A stretch of DNA of 64,000 bases from Symbiodinium natans. Taxonomy: Eukaryota; Sar; Dinophyceae; Suessiales; Symbiodiniaceae. Below the pieces are notes generated by a model. That model was not told the origin of the DNA and did no database searches. It was given only the letters and a program-made list of their open reading frames with translations. The DNA lies in the NCBI GenBank assembly GCA_905221605.1, contig CAJNDS010002379.1, positions 808,501 through 872,500 of the forward strand, given 5' to 3'. The position numbers and the translations under genes are program-made. This document shows positions 59,785 to 64,000 of this stretch, in pieces. The number at the start of each line of letters is the position of its first letter. The first letter of the stretch is position 1.

Positions 59785-59841
59785 CTGAAGAGTCCTCTCG
59801 TAGGGTTTAGGGTTTAGGGTTTAGGGTTTGGGGTTTGGGGC

Positions 59842-60410
59842 TTGGGGTTTAGGGTTTGGGGTTTGGGGTTTGGGGCTTGGGGTTTAGGGTTTGGGGTTTG
59901 GGGTTTGGGGTTTGGGGGGTTAGGATTTCAGAGCCCTGAGCTTAGGGTTAAGGACGCTGAGGTTCTAATTACGTTACTAATCGTTCTGGCTTTCTGGCTA
60001 AGCGTTGCGGGCTGCTACAGGCTGCCGTCCCTAAACCGGTTTGTTCGAGGTTTCCGTAGTGGTCTGGGTCGGGCTGTTGTAAAGACTGAAGGCGGGGGCC
60101 TCTATTCGGGACACAAGGGCTTCTTAGGGTTTTGGGGTTTTGGGTTACTTAGACCTAACAAGTCTCTGGAAAGCGTTTGTATATATGTGCTGATCTCTCT
60201 AAATTATAATGATTTTTGGGGGCCCTTATCAAACGGCGCCCCCTCCTTTTGGGGTACCCAAAAAGGGACCCTAACTTGGATTTGGGTGAGATGTTTGTTT
60301 TTTGCATCGGATTCTGAACACCACCACCCTGTAAACCACCCCCTCCCTGTTGAGAACGCAACGGCCTCACAAAACCCAGTAGGTGACAACCATATTCCCA
60401 GAACTCAAGA
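59842..60410 (+). CDS. Long plus-strand frame, mostly doubtful
   Basis: Open for about 200 codons; the first 40 are telomeric. The middle has a hydrophobic stretch ITLLIVLAFWLSVAGCY. The minus strand contains PDPDHYGNLEQT (60037-60073) between AACAG and GTTTAGG, and the I5-like words at 60215-60280 interrupt it, so I doubt it is one exon. Confidence 0.25.
60037..60073 (-). CDS. Candidate exon, 12 codons
   Basis: AACAG | 37 bp | GTTTAGG, PDPDHYGNLEQT plus one base. Confidence 0.4.
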
Positions 60411-60680
60411 TCCAAAAGCCGAAGCCCTAAACCCTCAGCCCTAACCCCCCCCCCTAAACCCTAAACCCTAAACCCTAAACCCCCCTGCTATTCTTATATC
60501 GACTATGCCCATGATCGTGTGCTGGGGGTCATTTCGGGTTTGCCCTGAACCCTGAACTCGCAACCGCAACCCTCAACCCTAGTCACTCAACATCGAACCC
60601 TCAACCCCTACCGACCCTAAACCCTAAACCCTAAACCCTAAACCCAAAACCCCAAACCCTAAACCCTAAACCCTGCGCAC

Positions 60681-60728
60681 CTTCCCCCTCTTGGACCTGG
60701 AGGGTGGCTGTCGGCATGGCAGCCACAG
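60681..60728 (-). CDS. Candidate exon, 15 codons
   Basis: TTTCAG | 48 bp | GTGCGC: two bases, VAAMPTATLQVQEGE, one base. Confidence 0.45.
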
Positions 60729-60877
60729 CTGAAAATCCTAAGCCCTGGACTGAGGAGTTCAGGGCTCTTCGGCTGAGGGTTTGGGGTTTGGGGTTTGGGG
60801 TTTAGGGTTTAGGGTTTAGGGCTCAGGGTATAGGGTTTCTTAGGTCAGGGCGTGGGGTGCTTAGGGCTTAGAGCTTA

Positions 60878-60931
60878 GAGCGCTTTGGTCGTCGGTAGAG
60901 TGGAGGCTTGGACTAAGATGGCCGCCACACT
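60878..60931 (-). CDS. Candidate exon, short
   Basis: ATTCAG, then SVAAILVQASTLPTTKAL. Confidence 0.4.
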
Positions 60932-61096
60932 CTGAATGATACTCCTCTTAAACCAGAGGGAAGATACAAAAACATCCCAAGGGTTTAGGGTTTAGGGTTT
61001 AGGGTTTCGGGTTTCGAGTTTCGGGATTCGGGTTTCAGGTTTACGGTGTAAGGGGGGAGGGGGGGGAGGGGGGTTGACCGAAAGGTTGAAAACTAC

Positions 61097-61142
61097 TGCT
61101 CAGCAAGCATTGGCTGCGGCAGCAGTCTGAGGAACAGCCCTT
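61097..61142 (-). CDS. Candidate exon, Cys-rich
   Basis: CGCAG | 46 bp | GTAGTTTTC, KGCSSDCCRSQCLLS plus one base. CxxxCC spacing. Confidence 0.45.
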
Positions 61143-61202
61143 CTGCGTGCTCTTCAACCCTAAGCCCTAAGCCCTGAGCCCTGAACCCTGCACCCTGAAC
61201 CC

Positions 61203-61405
61203 TAAAGCCTAAAGCCTAATGCCTAAAGCCTAAAGCCTAAAGTTCCTAAAGCCTAAAGCCTAAAGCCTAAAGCCTAAAGCCTAAAGCCTACAGCCTACAG
61301 CCTAAAGCCTAAAGCCTAAAGCCTAAAGCCTAAAGCCTAAAGCCTAAAGCCGCAAGCCGCAAGCCGCAAGCCGCAAGCCGCAAGCCGCAAGCCGCAAGCC
61401 TAAGC
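61203..61405 (-). repeat. CCTAAAG then CCGCAAG heptamer arrays
   Basis: About 20 CCTAAAG units, then seven CCGCAAG units. Same variant as 51735-51912, with a second homogenised variant attached. Confidence 0.95.
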
Positions 61406-61419
61406 CCTAAACCCCAAAC

Positions 61420-61458
61420 CCGTTTCATGCAAGGTTTCAGCTTGCAAGGACTGCGATC
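61420..61458 (-). CDS. Candidate exon, 13 codons
   Basis: GTCCAG | 39 bp | GTTTGG, DRSPCKLKPCMKR; phase 0 fits the exon at 61612-61722. Confidence 0.4.
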
Positions 61459-61557
61459 CTGGACGCTACCACCCTAGACTCTCAGACGCGAAGCAAATAG
61501 AGCTGTACCCCCACACCTGAAGCCTTACAGAGGTCCTTACAATAAGGGAATCCTACT

Positions 61558-61612
61558 CTTTGAGGGATCGATATTTGGGGTCCCGTATTTTCGTAAACCC
61601 CCACATACTACG
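61558..61612. mobile_element. Half of an I5 palindrome at an exon edge
   Basis: ATATTTGGGGTCCCGTATTTTCGTAAAC; on the minus strand GTTTACGAAAATACGGG follows GTAGTATGTGGGG at the exon donor. Confidence 0.55.
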
Positions 61613-61722
61613 TACGACATCCGATATCTCTCATGCAAAGACTCCACCCTCAAACTCCGCAAGCCCGGGCAAGAAAACAAACTCCCAAGCGATTTGAGAG
61701 TCGCATTCTCTCTTGCGCAGCC
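61612..61722 (-). CDS. Candidate exon, 37 codons
   Basis: TTACAG | 111 bp | GTAGTATG: GCARENATLKSLGSLFSCPG, LRSLRVESLHERYRMSY, phase 0 at both ends. LKSLGSLFSCPGLRSLRV recalls leucine-rich repeat spacing, but a single unit cannot prove it. An I5 palindrome half starts right after the donor. Confidence 0.55.
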
Positions 61723-61926
61723 CTGTAACCAAACACACCAACACCATCCTCCCTTAAAGCCCGAAGCTCCCAAAACCCTCAACCCCGAAAACCCACAAAC
61801 CCTCAACCCTAAACCCTAAACCCTAAACCCTAAACCCTAGACCCTAAACCCTAAACCCTAAACCCTAAACCCTAAACCCTAAACCCTAAACCCTAGCCCC
61901 AAAGTGGGTTGGGCCTCTAATTCTAC

Positions 61927-61960
61927 AGGGCTATCGGCTTGGCAGCTGTAAAGGCTATGC
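61927..61960 (-). CDS. Candidate exon, 10 codons
   Basis: CTACAG | 34 bp | GTAGAATT, two bases then IAFTAAKPIA, two bases. Confidence 0.35.
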
Positions 61961-62116
61961 CTGTAGAGTCTTGGAGGTTCCAGGAATGTAGGGTCTAGGG
62001 TAGGGCTTAGGTATCAAACCCTAAATCCCAACCCTAAACCCTAAACCCTGAACCCTGAACCCTAAACCCTAAACCCTGAACCCTAAACCCTAAACCCTAA
62101 ACCCTAAACTCTAATC

Positions 62117-62165
62117 CGTAAGGCCCATGAACATGAGGCCGGGAGCGTGCACACATGGCCCCAAA
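62117..62165 (-). CDS. Candidate exon, unknown protein
   Basis: CTCAAG, then FGAMCARSRPHVHGPYG. Confidence 0.35.
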
Positions 62166-62582
62166 CTTGAGATTTAGGGGGTTTTAGGATGGGATCCCTG
62201 TAGCAGTCCTTACTTAGGGTGTAGGGTTTAGGGTTTAGGGTTTAGGGTTTGGGGTTTAGGGTTTAGGGTTTAGAGTTTAGGGTTTAGGTTTATACTACGG
62301 TTCTTGGTGAGTGTTTTTAAGGGTTCCTTATGGATGTTGGTGCTTCCGTTCACTCTCCCCTCACACCCCCTGCAGCACCAGCAACTGAAAGCTTTGAGGC
62401 TTGAGTCAGGTGTCGGATTGAGTGGATAGGGTTTTAGGGTACCCTAAACCCTAAACCCTAGGACTGTAAACCCCAAACCCGACACCTGTAACCCCAAACC
62501 CCAAACCCTGAACCCTAAACCCAAAACCCCGGCAAAACCCACAGCTTCAAACCCCGGGGGCCGAGCGTAGGCCGGTTCTTAC

Positions 62583-62610
62583 ACCAGGACCAGTGAAGCT
62601 GACCGTTTTC
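62583..62610 (-). CDS. Candidate exon, 9 codons, GTAAGA donor
   Basis: CCCAG | 28 bp | GTAAGA, ENGQLHWSW plus one base. Confidence 0.45.
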
Positions 62611-62836
62611 CTGGGCTTAACCCCCCAATCCCTAAACCCCAATCCCTAAACCCCAATCCCTAAAACCCCTTCCTAAACCCCAAACCCTAAATTACTAAAC
62701 CCTAAACTTCATCCCCAAACCCTAAACCCTAAACCCTAAACCCTAAACCCTAAACCCTAAACCCTAAACCCTAAACCCCAAACCCTGAACAAACCCCTAA
62801 CCCCGTAACTCCACCTTGGGGTTTAGGGCTGCAGGC

Positions 62837-62869
62837 CTGGGTCTTTGGCAGTAGTAAAGTCGACTCTTT
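62837..62869 (-). CDS. Candidate exon, 11 codons
   Basis: ACCAG | 33 bp | GCCTGC, KESTLLLPKTQ. Confidence 0.35.
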
Positions 62870-62874
62870 CTGGT

Positions 62875-63000
62875 TTAGGGTTTAGGGTTTAGGGTTTAGG
62901 GTTTAGGGTTTAGGGTTTAGGGTTTAGGGTTTAGGGTTTAGGGTTTAGGGTTTAGGGTTTAGGTTTTAGGGTTTAGGGTTTAGGGTTTAGGGTTTAGGGT
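62875..63000 (+). repeat. TTTAGGG array
   Basis: About 18 units. Confidence 0.95.
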
Positions 63001-63090
63001 TGCGGGTTGAGGGTTGAGGGCTTAGGGTTTCGGGGTTTGGTGTTTCTAAGAATATTCAGGGGTTTGGGTTTCGGGAAGAAACGCTAAAAC

Positions 63091-63134
63091 CAAATTCGTA
63101 ATCTTCGCATCCAAGCACTCATGAAAATGGGATC
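63091..63134 (-). CDS. Candidate exon, 14 codons
   Basis: TGTCAG | 44 bp | GTTTTAGC, DPIFMSAWMRRLRI plus two bases. Confidence 0.45.
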
Positions 63135-63239
63135 CTGACAGGGGTTTAGGGTTTAGGGATTAGGGTTTCGGGTTTCGGGCTTAGGTCTTAGGGCAGTCAA
63201 CCCTGAGCCCTAAACCCTGAACCCTAAAAAGGTCTAGAA

Positions 63240-63535
63240 AAGTGCCTGCTCATTCATCTGCGGCCCTCCAGAAGTTTGGGGGTCATCAAGATTTCAGGCA
63301 GGTCTTCTGATCTTGGCAACCTCGCAACAGAAAAACTCAAACGTATCAACGTCAGTCGCTCAGGCGTGTGGCATGCCAAGCCTTCTCCGCCGCATCCGCT
63401 GCTGTAGGTGACGGATGCAGCTTTCGCTACACCGGGCGAGAATTGGGGAGGGAAACCATTCAGCACGTTCAGCGGTTTCCGAGCACCTCTGGCACTCGTC
63501 CGGGTGAACGTGCGCCACTAGTTTGTGATGCGACG
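63240..63535 (-). CDS. Candidate coding block, frame uncertain
   Basis: Two minus frames overlap. One reads GFPPQFSPGVAKAASVTYSS, GCGGEGLACHTPERLTLI and RLSFSVARLPRSEDLPEI to a stop at 63254. The other reads RCSETAERAEWFPSPILAR between TGCCAG and GTGTAG. About 270 bp without telomere repeats. Confidence 0.45.
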
Positions 63536-63762
63536 TGCTTCCGTGGTTTGAGGTTTTGGGGGTGGGGTTTGGGGATTGGAGTTTGGGGTTGGGGTTTAGG
63601 TTTTTGGGCGGGTAAAGGGATTCAAGCGGCTGGGAGTTAGGCTGGTGCGGCTTCATCTGAACCGTGTGAACCCTACGCCCTCAAGCCTCCACCCTAAACC
63701 CTAAACTTTTAAACCCTAAACCCTAAACCCTAAACCCTAAGCCCTAAGCCCTAAGCCCTAAC

Positions 63763-63832
63763 CCCAGAAGATCGGAAGAGGGTCCTCCTGGATGGTGCCC
63801 CAGAACAACTCTGCGATTCCTTCGCGGATGCC
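63763..63832 (-). CDS. Candidate exon, 23 codons
   Basis: GGGCAG | 70 bp | GTTAGGG: GIREGIAELFWGTIQEDPLP then IFW, one base. Donor in the repeat; capped CCCTAAA left and TTTAGGG right. Confidence 0.5.
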
Positions 63833-63844
63833 CTGCCCGGCTTC

Positions 63845-64000
63845 GAGGGTTTAGGGTTTAGGGTTAAGGGTTTAGGGTTTAGGGTTTAGGGTTTAGGGTT
63901 TAGGGTTTAGGGTTTAGGGTTTAAAAGTTTAGGGTTTAGGGTGGAGGGCTTACGGTTTAGGGTTTAGGGTTTGGAGTTTAGGGTTTAGGGTTTCGGGTTT
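63845..64000 (+). repeat. TTTAGGG array at the window end
   Basis: Exact then mixed units running out of the window. Confidence 0.93.

Overview
This is a stretch of nuclear DNA from a eukaryote with plant-type telomere repeats. Almost everything is built on the heptamer TTTAGGG/CCCTAAA, in many separate arrays of both orientations, exact or decayed (TTTGGGG, TTCAGGG, TTGAGGG, CCTAAAG, CCCCAAA). Between arrays lie two other kinds of DNA: GC-rich, mostly non-repetitive islands of roughly 30-300 bp, and AT-richer palindromic elements of roughly 90-250 bp with terminal inverted repeats (TIRs), in several families. There is no bacterial layout: no long gene, no operon, no ribosome binding site, and I recognised no tRNA or rRNA. 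A dinoflagellate or another TTTAGGG-telomere protist is the best fit. Supports are the TTTAGGG unit, TIR elements sitting where introns would be, apparent GC and GA donors beside GT, and two sites resembling the dinoflagellate spliced leader. This assignment is an inference.

The islands look like short exons and the array-plus-palindrome DNA like introns. Many islands can be read on the minus strand as AG | open frame | GT, GC or GA, and the flanking array often supplies the donor because the register GTTTAGG begins with GT. Most islands have CCCTAAA on their left and TTTAGGG on their right, so each intron would start and end with inverted telomeric repeats. Stronger islands are 9761-9950, 14032-14252, 18818-18969, 22458-23140 (a joined pair plus a possible third exon), 42156-42567 (two phase-compatible exons), 44163-44241, 49304-49382, 52257-52337, 57496-57558 and 61612-61722. 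One clear plus-strand case is an E/Q/K-rich, poly-Q frame at 36577-37482.

Main caution: such short GC-rich pieces usually stay open in several frames on both strands. I built a phase-compatible plus-strand chain at 37.7-40.7 kb, then found equally good or better minus-strand readings, and dropped it. Phase does not fit between all neighbouring minus-strand exons either. The exon calls are therefore hypotheses, and no complete gene model or product is claimed.

Layout: 0-9 kb, decayed arrays, first islands and palindrome families I2, I3, I5 and I6; 9-24 kb, the densest run of islands; 24-35 kb, islands with G4T4 and AT repeats and two spliced-leader-like sites; 35.6-37.5 kb, a 15-bp minisatellite, 33-bp repeat and poly-Q block; 37.5-45 kb, islands; 45.2-45.6 kb, a poly-C tract; 46-57.6 kb, islands, nested palindromes and a large telomeric palindrome at 54.1-54.36 kb; 57.7-64 kb, sparser islands, more decayed repeats and one CCTAAAG block.
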